This document shows positions 1-8,382 of a stretch of DNA of 58,874 bases, piece after piece. Position 1 is the first letter of the stretch. Every line of letters starts with the position of its first letter. The position numbers were made by a program, and so were the translations under genes. The notes under the pieces were generated by a model. It searched no databases, was not told the DNA's origin, and saw only the letters and a program-made list of their open reading frames with translations. This stretch comes from Sulfuricurvum sp. MLSB (GTDB lineage: Bacteria > Campylobacterota > Campylobacteria > Campylobacterales > Sulfurimonadaceae), in NCBI RefSeq assembly GCF_000747095.1, contig NZ_JQGL01000142.1, positions 1 through 58,874 of the forward strand, written 5' to 3'.

Positions 1-281
1 TTATCCTTGGGGTAAGCGCCGACAGTACCAAGTCCCACCGAAATTTTATCGGAAAACAAAATCTTGATATTACCCTCCTCAGCGACCCGACGACCCAGAT
101 GATGCAGGACTACGGCGTATGGGCGATGAAAAAAAACTACGGCAAAGAGTATATGGGGATCGTCCGATCAACCTACATCATCGATCCAAAGGGAATTGTG
201 CAAGCGGCATGGACGAACGTCAAAGTCAAAGATCATGTGGCTAAAGTGAAAGAGGAACTGGCCAAACTGCAAAATGCGTGA
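1..281 (+). CDS. bcp: Peroxiredoxin, Bcp/PrxQ type (3' end only)
   Basis: Thiol peroxidase that reduces hydroperoxides with thioredoxin; cytoplasmic. The reading frame is open from base 3 to the stop at 279-281, and the true start lies outside the window. Visible C-terminal hallmarks are ILGVSADS near the left edge, then YGVWAMKKNYGKEYMG and VRSTYIIDPKG, which are characteristic of Bcp. The peroxidatic Cys region is upstream of the window and cannot be checked. The ATG at 99 is internal to the domain and not a real start. Confidence 0.88.
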   Translation, partial: ILGVSADSTKSHRNFIGKQNLDITLLSDPTTQMMQDYGVWAMKKNYGKEYMGIVRSTYIIDPKGIVQAAWTNVKVKDHVAKVKEELAKLQNA

Positions 282-300
282 TTGAAAAAGCGCGGTTTAC

Positions 301-380
301 TGCGCGCGAGCATGCTGCTGAGGAAAACTCAGCGTTAGTGTAGCCATCGGGATTTTATTCCGATGGCGTATAAAATCAAT
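301..380 (-). repeat. Copy A of a ~80-nt 3'-UTR repeat with hairpin
   Basis: On the minus strand, just after the DUF3373 stop codon, lies a block that aligns along its length with 4069-4150 (plus). The best conserved part is GGCTACACTAACGCTGAGTT here (326-345) against GGCTACGCTAACGTTAAGTT there, 17 of 20 identical. Flanking blocks GATTTTA-(T)ACGCCA also match. The core is an 8-bp hairpin, GCCATCGG (343-350) pairing with CCGATGGC (360-367). Both copies lie 3' of a gene in the same relative orientation. Confidence 0.6.
343..367 (-). terminator. Hairpin 3' of the DUF3373 gene
   Basis: Perfect 8-bp stem, GCCATCGG/CCGATGGC, with a 9-nt loop, 16 nt after the minus-strand stop codon. There is no good U-tract, so it may act as an mRNA 3'-end stabiliser or weak terminator. 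It forms the core of repeat copy A. Confidence 0.5.
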
Positions 381-382
381 AT

Positions 383-1897
383 TTAGAATTTGTATCGGAG
401 GTAGGCGCGGATGTCCTGCGCTTTGCTGACGGCGTCGGTTCCGCTCGAAACATCGCCGATTGCCGTAGGCGTTCCGCTGGAGCTGCCGAAGAAACCGTTG
501 CTGCCGGTATAATCGTAATCAATGTAGGTATAGCGCAGCTGGAAGGTTAAAATATCATCGACCAACGGCTCGGTGAAATACACTTCGTAGGCATCCCCGC
601 GTGCGGCGATCTTCGAACCGATCATCGTGTCTTCGCCATAGGTAATCGGCCGCCAGTAGTTCGATCCGTGGTTGAATTCGATTCCCCAGCGTCCCTCGTC
701 ACTTATAAGGGAAGGAAATTGGGTTCCGATCCAGTAGCTGTATCCCGTTTTACCGTCATTCGAACCGAGCATCCCCTGTTTTCCCGCATCGGGATCGGTT
801 TTGGACATCGCACCGCTGATAAAAACCGTCGTGTCGTCCAAAAAGTCGCTGATACCCTCGCCGATCCCGCTGACCATCGCGAACGCCGTTGCCGTATGAA
901 GGGCTCCGACCGCTTCCATGTTCGTCGAAACAGGTGTCACGGTATCGATGAGATTGGTAGCATACGTGTACTGTAATCCGGTACTGTATTGTTTGTCGTC
1001 GTACGGAACGACGATGATCCCGATCATGTCGTTATTGTTGGTCAGGGCATCCTCGCCGCTGTAGGGGGCTTTGGCAAATCGGGGTTCGGCATTGCTCATG
1101 CCGCGTCCCGCACAGAGTTTGAAATACGATCCGTCCAATCCGCTGATCTCTTCCATCCCGAATTTCGCGCTTGCGCCGTCAAATTCGACATTGACGGCGT
1201 GTGCCAGCGGCGAAGAGGCGTCAACGTCATCGCGCAGATTGATCAAGTGCCCTTCGGTAGAGGGGCGGCGTCCGATACTGAACGTCCAGGGGACGTCGGC
1301 ACCGAAGAATTCATCATCGTTGTAGAGGAAATAGGCGGAGCGGACACGGAGTTCGTCATTGTAGGCCGATTCGTTGCTGACCCAGTCAAACCCTTCAAAC
1401 GGGGCAGAAGAAGAGGCCATCGAACGTTCGCCGAAAATTTTGTTGTACGCCAATTGCCCTGTGAAACTGATGTTTTCGTTGGCGGCATAACTCATGTTGA
1501 GCCATAGACGGTTGCTGAAAAGGGCATCGTTTTTACGGGTGGTTCCGTCCGCCATTTTGTAGCGGAGATTATCCACGCTGGTGCGGAAATCGACGCCCCA
1601 TTTGAGATTATTGTTATTGGATTTTTTATTCAGATCATCGATCTGGTCTTGCATCTCTTCGAGCGTTTCGTCGAGTTTGGACGACGAAGCAACGGCTGTT
1701 TTGGAAGAGTCTGCCGAAGGGGCGGAGAGTTGGGAACTCAGTTTGGTATTTTCGTTTTTCAGAGCGTTGAGTTCGGCTTTCAAAGCCGCCATTTCGCGCT
1801 CCATTTTTTCAAACCGCTCCAGCAGCGCATCGTTGGCAATCGCACCGGTCGTCATGAACGCTGCGGCGATTGCCGAAACCATAATCCGTTGCTTCAT
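383..1897 (-). CDS. DUF3373 family outer-membrane protein
   Basis: Probable outer-membrane beta-barrel with an N-terminal coiled coil. The signal peptide is MKQRIMVSAIAAAFMTTGAIA. Next comes a heptad-rich region (ALLERFEKMEREMAALKAE...) and a Ser-rich linker. The remaining ~400 residues have alternating aromatic/polar strands and end in AYLRYKF, with the terminal Phe typical of barrel proteins. The start was set at the ATG at 1897 because AAGGAGA sits a few bases upstream. ATGs at 1900 and 1918 are in frame, but 1918 would spoil the signal peptide. The DUF3373 assignment rests on overall resemblance to this epsilonproteobacterial family; the barrel is inferred. The substrate is unknown. Confidence 0.75.
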   Translation of the reverse strand: MKQRIMVSAIAAAFMTTGAIANDALLERFEKMEREMAALKAELNALKNENTKLSSQLSAPSADSSKTAVASSSKLDETLEEMQDQIDDLNKKSNNNNLKWGVDFRTSVDNLRYKMADGTTRKNDALFSNRLWLNMSYAANENISFTGQLAYNKIFGERSMASSSAPFEGFDWVSNESAYNDELRVRSAYFLYNDDEFFGADVPWTFSIGRRPSTEGHLINLRDDVDASSPLAHAVNVEFDGASAKFGMEEISGLDGSYFKLCAGRGMSNAEPRFAKAPYSGEDALTNNNDMIGIIVVPYDDKQYSTGLQYTYATNLIDTVTPVSTNMEAVGALHTATAFAMVSGIGEGISDFLDDTTVFISGAMSKTDPDAGKQGMLGSNDGKTGYSYWIGTQFPSLISDEGRWGIEFNHGSNYWRPITYGEDTMIGSKIAARGDAYEVYFTEPLVDDILTFQLRYTYIDYDYTGSNGFFGSSSGTPTAIGDVSSGTDAVSKAQDIRAYLRYKF

Positions 1898-1955
1898 CAT
1901 TTCTCCTTGGTTGTGCATGTCCGCGTATTATCTTGATGCAACGATATTAACAAAA

Positions 1956-1961
1956 ATTATA
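1956..1961 (-). promoter_or_regulatory. -10 box for DUF3373 gene
   Basis: Minus-strand TATAAT within an AT-rich stretch, about 59 bp upstream of the ATG at 1897. No -35 is evident, as usual for this phylum. Confidence 0.5.
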
Positions 1962-1990
1962 TAAAAGTAATTTGAATAAGTTGGTTTTTG

Positions 1991-2008
1991 TGTGATAAAA
2001 ACGTGACA
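1991..2008. promoter_or_regulatory. Imperfect TGTGA-type palindrome
   Basis: TGTGAT-AAAAAC-GTGACA has the same 6-6-6 layout as the perfect palindrome upstream of the porin at 54209-54226, with one mismatch in each outer 6-mer. It lies about 50 bp upstream of the predicted DUF3373 transcription start and about 64 bp upstream of that of rpsB. It is a possible Crp/Fnr-family operator, by inference. Confidence 0.35.
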
Positions 2009-2051
2009 CGATTTCAGTATTAAATACAGATAAATTTAAGCAGCTTTTCAG

Positions 2052-2057
2052 TATAAT
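2052..2057 (+). promoter_or_regulatory. -10 box for rpsB-tsf
   Basis: TATAAT in the context TTTTCAGTATAATCC. It predicts a start near 2064 and a 5' UTR of about 145 nt. Confidence 0.6.
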
Positions 2058-2089
2058 CCGCACGATTTTCTCTCTTCTAAACGTTATTG

Positions 2090-2185
2090 ACGTGAGAAAA
2101 AAATCGCAAGCGTCTGTCGCAGTTCTCGTGCACCCGATGTCTCATCGGCTCTGTTAGCGCTCGCCCAAGTAAACGAAGAACACAA
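2090..2185 (+). promoter_or_regulatory. Structured rpsB leader (candidate S2 autoregulatory element)
   Basis: The leader contains a perfect hairpin, CCGATG-TCT-CATCGG. It is enclosed by GCAAGCG and CGCTCGC, which can pair with a single A-C mismatch. Long structured rpsB leaders that bind S2 are known in other bacteria. The assignment here is inference from position and pairing only. Confidence 0.35.
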
Positions 2186-2209
2186 ATATTTCTCTATCAG
2201 GAGTCCCTT

Positions 2210-2977
2210 ATGGTCACAATGAAAGACCTTCTCGAATGCGGTGTACACTTCGGTCACCAAACACGTCGCTGGAACCCAAAAATGAAAAAATACATTTTCG
2301 GCGTCCGCAAAAACATCTACATCATCGACCTTCAAAAAACATTGCGTTATTTCCGCAATGCGTATCAGCAAGTCGTTGACGCTGCGGCTGAGGGCAAAAC
2401 CGTCCTTTTCGTAGGAACTAAAAAACAAGCGCGCGTTGCGATTCGCGAAGCGGCTGAAAAATGCGGTATGCCATACGTTGACAACCGCTGGTTGGGTGGA
2501 ATGTTGACCAACTTCCCTACCATCCAAAAATCAATCCGCAAACTCGACATCATCGAAGAGATGCAAAACAGCGGCCAAGTTGACCTTCTGACTAAAAAAG
2601 AAGCGTTGATGATGAATCGCCAAAAAGAAAAACTGATCGCCTACCTCGGCGGTATCCGCCACATGAAAACGTTGCCGGACATGATGTTCGTCATCGATGC
2701 GGTTAAAGAACACATCGCGGTTCAAGAAGCTCGTAACCTCGGTATCAAAGTTGTTGCTCCTTTGGACACTAACTGTGACCCTGACGTTATCGATATCCCC
2801 ATCCCGGGTAACGATGATGCGATCCGCTCTATCCAACTTTTCTGTAAAGAAATGGCGGAAGCGATCAACGAAGGTAAAGCACTTGCCAACGGCGGTAACG
2901 ACGAAGCGGTAGCGGAAGAAGTTGCCGAAGAAGTTGCGGTTGAAGCGGCAGCTGAAGCAGTAGCAGAGGAAGCGTAA
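2210..2977 (+). CDS. rpsB: 30S ribosomal protein S2
   Basis: Structural protein of the small ribosomal subunit, needed for S1 binding. It opens with [24 protein letters not shown], the family N-terminus, and carries [20 protein letters not shown] and [11 protein letters not shown]. The C-terminal ~30 residues are a low-complexity Ala/Glu/Val tail. A GGAG motif precedes the ATG at 2210. It is followed after 2 bp by tsf, the usual pairing. Length of 255 aa is normal. Confidence 0.97.
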   Translation: MVTMKDLLECGVHFGHQTRRWNPKMKKYIFGVRKNIYIIDLQKTLRYFRNAYQQVVDAAAEGKTVLFVGTKKQARVAIREAAEKCGMPYVDNRWLGGMLTNFPTIQKSIRKLDIIEEMQNSGQVDLLTKKEALMMNRQKEKLIAYLGGIRHMKTLPDMMFVIDAVKEHIAVQEARNLGIKVVAPLDTNCDPDVIDIPIPGNDDAIRSIQLFCKEMAEAINEGKALANGGNDEAVAEEVAEEVAVEAAAEAVAEEA

Positions 2978-2979
2978 TC

Positions 2980-4047
2980 ATGGCAGAAATCACAGCAGCA
3001 ATGGTAAAAGACCTTCGTACGGCGACTGATGCGCCTATGATGGATTGTAAAAAAGCACTTACCGAGTGTGATGGTGATATGGAAAAAGCCAAAGAGTGGT
3101 TGCGTGACCGCGGTATGGCACAAACTGCCAAAAAAGCCGATCGCGTTGCAGCGGAAGGTCTTTTGGGCCTTAAAGTTTCTGAAACGTTTTCTTCGGCTTC
3201 ACTGGTAGAGATCAACTCTGAAACCGATTTCGTTGCAAAAAACGACGGTTTCATCGGCCTCGTAGGCAACACGGCGGCACACGTCTTTACGACAGGTGTC
3301 AGCACGGTTGACGAGTTGAACGAAACATCGTACGAAACAGGAACGTTTTCTGAGTACTTTACGGCTCAGGTAGCCCGTATCGGCGAAAAAATCGTTGTAC
3401 GCCGTTTCGCCACCCTCAATGCGGGTGAAAACGGATGCGTTAACGGGTACGTTCACTCAAACGGACGTGTCGGCGTACTCGTTGCGGCAACATGCGACAG
3501 CAAAAAAACCGCAGAAGCAATTGCTCCTGTTCTTAAAAACGTAGCGATGCATGCTGCGGCCATGAAACCTTCCGTACTTACGTACAAAGATTTCGACGCG
3601 GCATTCGTAGAAGCCGAAACAATCGGCCGCATCGAAGCGATCAAAACAGAGAACGAAGAACTTGCGCGTTTGAAAAAACCGCTTAAAAATGTTCCTCAGT
3701 TCATCTCAATGTCACAACTCACTCCGGAAGTTATGGCTGCAGCCGAAGAAGCGATCAAAGCTGAACTCGCCGCTGAAGGCAAACCGGAAAAAATCTGGGC
3801 AAACATCATTCCCGGTAAACTGGCTCGTTTTGTCGATGACAACACGACGTTGGACAAAGAGCAGGCATTGCTGGATCAAAAATACGTTATGGATGATTCA
3901 CTCACCGTTGCCGAAGCGGTTGCGAAAGCAGCGGCTGCGCACGGCGGTACTGCCGAAATCGTCGAATTCATCAAGTATGAAGTCGGTGAAGGTATCGAAA
4001 AACAAGTCAACGACTTCGCTGCCGAAGTCGCTGCTCAAATGGCGTAA
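2980..4047 (+). CDS. tsf: Elongation factor Ts
   Basis: Guanine nucleotide exchange factor for EF-Tu. It starts [27 protein letters not shown] and contains the [13 protein letters not shown] signature near residues 75-87. At 355 aa it is longer than the ~280 aa of enteric EF-Ts, with duplicated core-like segments, a length typical of epsilonproteobacteria. It is cotranscribed with rpsB (2-bp gap). Its stop codon lies inside a perfect hairpin. Confidence 0.96.
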   Translation: MAEITAAMVKDLRTATDAPMMDCKKALTECDGDMEKAKEWLRDRGMAQTAKKADRVAAEGLLGLKVSETFSSASLVEINSETDFVAKNDGFIGLVGNTAAHVFTTGVSTVDELNETSYETGTFSEYFTAQVARIGEKIVVRRFATLNAGENGCVNGYVHSNGRVGVLVAATCDSKKTAEAIAPVLKNVAMHAAAMKPSVLTYKDFDAAFVEAETIGRIEAIKTENEELARLKKPLKNVPQFISMSQLTPEVMAAAEEAIKAELAAEGKPEKIWANIIPGKLARFVDDNTTLDKEQALLDQKYVMDDSLTVAEAVAKAAAAHGGTAEIVEFIKYEVGEGIEKQVNDFAAEVAAQMA

Positions 4048-4062
4048 TTCTTACGCCATTTT
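4037..4062 (+). terminator. Stop-codon-spanning hairpin of tsf
   Basis: AAATGGCGTAA (4037-4047) pairs perfectly with TTACGCCATTT (4051-4061) around a 3-nt loop. The TAA stop is part of the stem. Only short T runs follow, so termination may be partial or Rho-assisted. Confidence 0.6.
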
Positions 4063-4068
4063 CGCTCT

Positions 4069-4150
4069 ATTCGATTTTAACGCCACGGGAGCCAAGCCCC
4101 CGTCGGCTACGCTAACGTTAAGTTCTTCTCGGCGGAGAGCCCACGCACGC
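4069..4150 (+). repeat. Copy B of the ~80-nt 3'-UTR repeat
   Basis: It aligns with the minus strand of 301-380. The core hairpin is ACGGGAGC (from 4085) pairing with GCCCCCGT around CAA, with one mismatch and outer GCC/GGC pairs. The conserved block GGCTACGCTAACGTTAAGTT is at 4105-4124. A palindromic GCACGCCGGCGTGC follows at about 4145-4158. No ORF of substance lies here. Confidence 0.6.
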
Positions 4151-4195
4151 CGGCGTGCTCCTTGTACTATTTCTTTTTCTTAATCTAATTTCCTT

Positions 4196-4201
4196 TATAA
4201 T
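4196..4201 (+). promoter_or_regulatory. -10 box directly before the ABC ATPase gene
   Basis: TATAAT is separated from the ATG at 4208 by only 6 nt and no Shine-Dalgarno is visible. The transcript is predicted to start at or next to the ATG (leaderless). Confidence 0.55.
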
Positions 4202-4207
4202 TCTCGC

Positions 4208-4849
4208 ATGACACTACTAAATGCAACTTCTTTATCGCACGCTTTTGATTATCCGTTATTTGACGACATCTCGCTGAAGCTGGAGGCGGGCGAATCTATG
4301 GCAATCGTCGGCGTCAGCGGCAGCGGCAAATCGACCCTCATGCATATTCTCTCTTCCATGCTTCGTCCCAATTGCGGAAAAGTGGAGCTTTTCGGGAAAG
4401 ATATATACGCCCTCGGCGATTCGGAGCTGGTCAAACTTCGTCGCAACGATCTTGGGCTGATTTATCAGAGCCATTATTTATTCAAAGGTTTCAGTGCCTA
4501 CGAGAATCTGGAAGTGGCCGCCATTTTGGCGAACCAAGCGATTGATACGGCTTTGCTGGAGCGGCTTGGCATCGAGCGGGTGATTTCGCAGAAAGTGACC
4601 GAACTTTCCGGCGGGCAGCAGCAGCGCGTATCCATCGCGCGCGTTTTGTCCAAAAATCCGCGCCTTATTTTTGCGGATGAGCCGACGGGAAACCTGGATC
4701 ACGCAACGGCGGACGAGGTGATGGGAATATTCGAAGAGTATCTTGAGCGGAACAAGGCAGGAATGGTACTGGTAACCCATGATGAAAAGCTGGCCGGGCG
4801 TTGCAGCCATCTTTATCGGATGCAAAACGGTACGTTGAGCGCGGTTTAA
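4208..4849 (+). CDS. ABC transporter ATP-binding protein, LolD/FtsE type
   Basis: Cytoplasmic ATPase subunit of the MacB/LolD/FtsE superfamily. Walker A is GVSGSGKST (about residues 34-42), the Q-loop IYQSHYLF, the signature [15 protein letters not shown], Walker [13 protein letters not shown] and the H-loop VTHD. At 213 aa it is a stand-alone ATPase. No permease is adjacent; fliR follows after 2 bp. The partner permease, possibly LolC/E-like, must be elsewhere, so the lipoprotein-release role is inference. The ATG appears leaderless. Confidence 0.85.
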   Translation: MTLLNATSLSHAFDYPLFDDISLKLEAGESMAIVGVSGSGKSTLMHILSSMLRPNCGKVELFGKDIYALGDSELVKLRRNDLGLIYQSHYLFKGFSAYENLEVAAILANQAIDTALLERLGIERVISQKVTELSGGQQQRVSIARVLSKNPRLIFADEPTGNLDHATADEVMGIFEEYLERNKAGMVLVTHDEKLAGRCSHLYRMQNGTLSAV

Positions 4850-4851
4850 CA

Positions 4852-5616
4852 ATGGAATGGGCGGAACTTTTCAGCGAGACGCGGACGGTTGCGTTCATCC
4901 TGTTGTTCACCCGTTTTACCGCTTTGTTTATGGCGGTTCCGATTTTTTCGCACATGAACATTCCCATAAGCGTCAAAGCGGCAATGGCTTTTTTCTTTAC
5001 GATCTTTTTCTTCGGTGCCGTTCCCCCTTTGAACATTCCGACCGATGCGATGAGTTTGACCGTCGCGATTCTGGGAGAGATGCTGTTCGGTCTCGTGGTC
5101 GGGACCGTGCTGCAGCTGGCGTACCATGTCGTTACCTTCGCGGGGGGGCAAATATCGTTTATGATGGGATTTTCCCTCGCCTCGGCGATCGACCCGCAAT
5201 CGGGCGTATCCATGCCGATTGTAAGCCAATTCCTGGCATTGCTCGCATTGATGATATTGCTTGTATTTGATATGCACCATTGGATATTGCTTTACGCATC
5301 CGAATCGATTGCACAGGTCCCTCTCGGAGGATTTATGATTACTCCGGCACTGTTTCAATACATTATGCACGCGACCGTCAACATGTTCGTCGTCGGATTC
5401 ATGATCGCGTTTCCGATTACGGCGCTGTCCATTCTGGCCGACGTTATATTCGGAATGCTGATGAAAACGATGCCGCAATTCAACCTCCTTGTTATCGGGA
5501 TGCCGATCAAGATTGCCGTGTCGTTTGTCGTTTTGATGGCGACACTCGGGGCGACGCTTATGATCGTGACATCGCAGACGCAAAGCGCCTATAACTTTTT
5601 GGAAAAATTATTTTAA
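4852..5616 (+). CDS. fliR: Flagellar biosynthesis protein FliR
   Basis: Inner-membrane component of the flagellar type III export gate with FliP and FliQ. The protein is 254 aa and very hydrophobic with several membrane segments. It carries the family-like stretches LLFTRFTALFMAVPIFS, AGGQISFMMGFSLASAIDPQSG and MPQFNLLVIGMPIKI. The start was placed at the ATG at 4852, 2 bp after the ABC gene, giving MEWAELFSETRT. The in-frame ATG at 4801 would add 17 residues overlapping the upstream gene. Its end overlaps the convergent PLD-like gene by 9 bp. Confidence 0.93.
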   Translation: MEWAELFSETRTVAFILLFTRFTALFMAVPIFSHMNIPISVKAAMAFFFTIFFFGAVPPLNIPTDAMSLTVAILGEMLFGLVVGTVLQLAYHVVTFAGGQISFMMGFSLASAIDPQSGVSMPIVSQFLALLALMILLVFDMHHWILLYASESIAQVPLGGFMITPALFQYIMHATVNMFVVGFMIAFPITALSILADVIFGMLMKTMPQFNLLVIGMPIKIAVSFVVLMATLGATLMIVTSQTQSAYNFLEKLF

Positions 5617-6090
5617 ATAGGGTATCGAGCGTTTGATAAGCGGCTGAAGGGCTGAATGCAGGGAGATAATCGCATCGTGCTCATCGCTGCATCGAACCAG
5701 TGATGCATGATTGCTAAAACGTTCCTGTTCGATGGCGAGAGGGAGCGTGCACGCCAAGTGCTCGTCGATAATGACGGTGCTTCCTTCAAGTTTGCGGGCA
5801 TTATAAAAAAGCAGGTCAATCCGCTCATACTGTACAAGCGAGAGTGGATCGCCTTTAAGGTCCTGCACGATCAATGTGACGGCAGAGCCTTTTCTGGCCC
5901 CGTGCAGCAGCGCTTTTTTCAGATCGGCATGGTTGAAACGCGGCGTTAGAACAACAATGCGGTGAGAAGCAGATTTGAGTTCCTGTGCCAAAAAATGGAC
6001 AAAGAGATTCTGCTGGTCGGGAAGGAGAAAGTTCTTTTCCTGAGCGAAAAGAAGGGCAAACGGTAAAAGTATTCCCAGAAGTTTTATCAT
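5608..6090 (-). CDS. Exported PLD-like protein lacking HKD motif
   Basis: 160 aa with an N-terminal signal peptide (MIKLLGILLPFALLFA). The central fold resembles one phospholipase-D-like domain (RIVVLTPRFNHADLKKAL, AVTLIVQDLKGD, STVIIDEHLACTL). The catalytic HxK(x)4D motif is not present: DEHLACTL stands where it would be expected. The protein is therefore likely periplasmic and catalytically inactive, or it needs a partner. It is convergent with and overlaps fliR by 9 bp. Function unknown; the family call is tentative. Confidence 0.6.
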   Translation of the reverse strand: MIKLLGILLPFALLFAQEKNFLLPDQQNLFVHFLAQELKSASHRIVVLTPRFNHADLKKALLHGARKGSAVTLIVQDLKGDPLSLVQYERIDLLFYNARKLEGSTVIIDEHLACTLPLAIEQERFSNHASLVRCSDEHDAIISLHSALQPLIKRSIPYLK

Positions 6091-6106
6091 TTAATTTTTT
6101 TTTAGT

Positions 6107-6112
6107 TACAAT
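6107..6112 (+). promoter_or_regulatory. -10 box for chePep
   Basis: TACAAT preceded by a T-rich tract, the typical epsilonproteobacterial promoter form, about 55 bp before the ATG at 6168. Confidence 0.45.
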
Positions 6113-6167
6113 GATACCATTTAGCTTTTGATAGAACAAGAGCAAGTGAAAAGGGGTCGTATCGATC

Positions 6168-7670
6168 ATGACTATTCTGCTTTTTAACGACAATCCTGTA
6201 GTACAAAAACTGGTGGCTTTGAGCGCGCAAAAAACAAAAGACGATTTGACGGTCGCTTCATCGGTTGAGGACGTACAAGGAAGCGGATACGATTTGCTCA
6301 TTATCGACGATGCGTTGTACAGCGATGAGATCTTTACGGCGCTTAAAGAGTGCGTAGTTTACAAAAGCGCCCTGTTCATGGCAACACGCGGAAATATTAT
6401 TCCTGCCGGCTTTGACAATATCATCAACAAGCCTTTTCTTCCTACCGATCTGGTCGAAACGCTGATTCTGATTGAAAGAAATATTTCGGCGGCTTCAGTG
6501 CACGCAAAAGCCGTTGCAGCGGAAACGGCGGCTGCCGACAGTGAAGATGCATATGCCATCGACTTGCAAGAAACGCTTTCGGAAATAGATCATGACGCCG
6601 AAGGGTTCTTGGATCATGATCTGGAGTCGATGGACAGCGAGATGGGATTGGATGATTTGGACGATTTCATGCATGAGGCTCCTAAAACGGCTGTTTTGGA
6701 CCGTGAAGAGGTGCAGGAAGTGCAGGGTCTTTTGGAAGATGCGGAGAGTGATGCACTGATCGAAGACGATGAAATTACGGTCAAAGGGATCGACGATTTC
6801 GGGCTTCCCGAAAAGCTGCAAACCGAATCGGAAGAAGAGTTTGATTTCGGCGGACTGATCGAGAGCGAGCATGAGGCGATCATGTCGGAGGACTCTTTGG
6901 ATATGAATGCATTGAATCTGGACGAAGAGAGTGACGGGGACAATGTTGAAACGGCATCGGAAGAAAAATCTGCCGACGAAGAGATGGCGTTCGAGTTGCC
7001 GGACGAAGAAGAGATTCCCGATGATATGAGCGGATTTGAATCCCTGCAAACAACGCTGGAAGCGGATCAGGACGACGACGAGCTGGATTTTGGCGATGCA
7101 TTGGCGGATGTCGGTATGTTAGCTTCCGAAGAAGAGCTGAATATTCCGGAGCCGGAGGAAGACGCGAATGTGCTGATGGACGATGAGGCGTTCGGGGATC
7201 TTGAATTCCAGATACAAGAAGCCGTCGATGAACTGGAGCCGGAAGATTTGGATATGGAACTGGATGCGGAGACATTGGAAGATTTCGAACTCGGCGCCGC
7301 CGAAGAGGATTTTGAAGTTCTCGGAACGGATGAGAAGGTACTCGGCGAAGGATTTGACGAATTCGACATGCTGGATGAGCGCGAATTGAAGCTGGCCATC
7401 GGCGAAGAGGTCAGCGAAGATGATGAGCTTGAGATTCGCGTCGGCAGCAGCGACTATGCTTCGTTGAGCGCCGAAGCGCTGGCCGAAGCGGCAGGAGAAT
7501 CTGTAGCCGTGCACACCGCATTGTCAGCCGATGAACCGCTTGAAGCGGGGCATGCTGAAGGGGTAGGAGCGCTTCAAGCTCTGCTCAAAGCGTTGTCCAA
7601 TGAAGACGTCGCCAAATCGCTCAAAGGGCTGAACATCAGCATCAATATCAATTTTGGAAACGACAAGTGA
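6168..7670 (+). CDS. chePep: ChePep-like acidic chemotaxis regulator (poly-E-rich protein)
   Basis: 500 aa. The first ~110 residues look like a receiver domain (TILLFNDNPVVQKLV, YDLLIIDDALYSDE, FDNIINKPF with the receiver-type KPF). The middle ~350 residues are extremely Asp/Glu-rich and low in complexity. The C-terminus is a conserved segment, LQALLKALSNEDVAKSL and NISININFG. Architecture and its position directly before gmk-tatA-argS match H. pylori HP0322, described as ChePep, a polar chemotaxis regulator conserved in epsilonproteobacteria. Its stop overlaps the gmk GTG start. Function is transferred by synteny and architecture. Confidence 0.8.
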   Translation: MTILLFNDNPVVQKLVALSAQKTKDDLTVASSVEDVQGSGYDLLIIDDALYSDEIFTALKECVVYKSALFMATRGNIIPAGFDNIINKPFLPTDLVETLILIERNISAASVHAKAVAAETAAADSEDAYAIDLQETLSEIDHDAEGFLDHDLESMDSEMGLDDLDDFMHEAPKTAVLDREEVQEVQGLLEDAESDALIEDDEITVKGIDDFGLPEKLQTESEEEFDFGGLIESEHEAIMSEDSLDMNALNLDEESDGDNVETASEEKSADEEMAFELPDEEEIPDDMSGFESLQTTLEADQDDDELDFGDALADVGMLASEEELNIPEPEEDANVLMDDEAFGDLEFQIQEAVDELEPEDLDMELDAETLEDFELGAAEEDFEVLGTDEKVLGEGFDEFDMLDERELKLAIGEEVSEDDELEIRVGSSDYASLSAEALAEAAGESVAVHTALSADEPLEAGHAEGVGALQALLKALSNEDVAKSLKGLNISININFGNDK

Positions 7671-8290
7671 ATCTAGAAAGCGGAGCCATACTCGTCCTTT
7701 CCGGCCCAAGCGGAGCCGGGAAAAGTTCGTTGATTGCCAAAATCATCGACCATATCGGACCGACCTATTTTTCGATCTCTACGACAACCCGGCCGATGCG
7801 GGAAGGGGAGATCAACGGAGTCCATTACCATTTCGTCACCGAAAATGAGTTCAAAGAAGACGTTGAGCAGGAAATGTTCCTGGAATACGCGGTTGTCCAC
7901 GGCAATTATTACGGTACATCGCTTGGGCCGGTCAAAAAGGCGCTTAAAGAAGGAAAACTGGTTATTTTCGACATCGACGTGCAAGGTCATGATGCGGTTC
8001 AAAACCGTCTGGCGGACATAACGACGTCGGTTTTTATCACGACGCCGACGCTTCAGGAACTAAAACAACGTCTTCACGGCCGTTCAACCGACAGTGAAGA
8101 GATCATTGCCAAACGGGTAGAAATGGCCAAACGCGAAGTGCAGCGTATCAGCGAATACGATTTTCTGGTGGTTAACGACGATCTGGACACGGCTGCGGAA
8201 GTGCTTGTCTCGATCGCCAAAGCGGCCCGTATGAAAATCCCCACGCTCCGCATCAACGAATTCGTGCAGACGTGGGAAGCACAAGGGTAA
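7667..8290 (+). CDS. gmk: Guanylate kinase
   Basis: Phosphorylates GMP to GDP. The P-loop is LSGPSGAGKSS (about residues 12-22), followed by STTTRPMREGEINGVHYHFV with the GMP-binding Arg/Tyr residues. VIFDIDVQGHDAV and RLHGRSTDSEE complete the family pattern. GTG start at 7667, overlapping the chePep TGA by 4 bp (GTGA), which indicates translational coupling. Length of 207 aa is normal. Confidence 0.96.
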   Translation: MNLESGAILVLSGPSGAGKSSLIAKIIDHIGPTYFSISTTTRPMREGEINGVHYHFVTENEFKEDVEQEMFLEYAVVHGNYYGTSLGPVKKALKEGKLVIFDIDVQGHDAVQNRLADITTSVFITTPTLQELKQRLHGRSTDSEEIIAKRVEMAKREVQRISEYDFLVVNDDLDTAAEVLVSIAKAARMKIPTLRINEFVQTWEAQG

Positions 8291-8346
8291 GGGCGTATAA
8301 GTTCGGATAATCTTATAAGGACGGTTACAGCAATGAGCCGTTATAC

Positions 8347-8352
8347 TACAAT
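8347..8352 (+). promoter_or_regulatory. -10 box for tatA-argS
   Basis: TACAAT in the 92-bp gap between gmk and tatA. An AAGGA Shine-Dalgarno follows near 8371. Confidence 0.4.
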
Positions 8353-8382
8353 GCTAAATTTTTTACAGAAGGAATTCTGCGT

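Larger units (their letters stand above)
1898..2209. other. Divergent intergenic region between DUF3373 gene and rpsB
   Basis: 312 bp without a gene. It holds a minus-strand -10 box (1956-1961), a TGTGA-type inverted repeat (1991-2008), a plus-strand -10 box (2052-2057) and a structured rpsB leader (about 2064-2209). Confidence 0.7.

Noticed and set aside
989-1507. Plus-strand ORF of 172 codons inside the DUF3373 gene
   Set aside because: Shadow frame; the minus-strand protein has a signal peptide, a barrel-like pattern and a Shine-Dalgarno.
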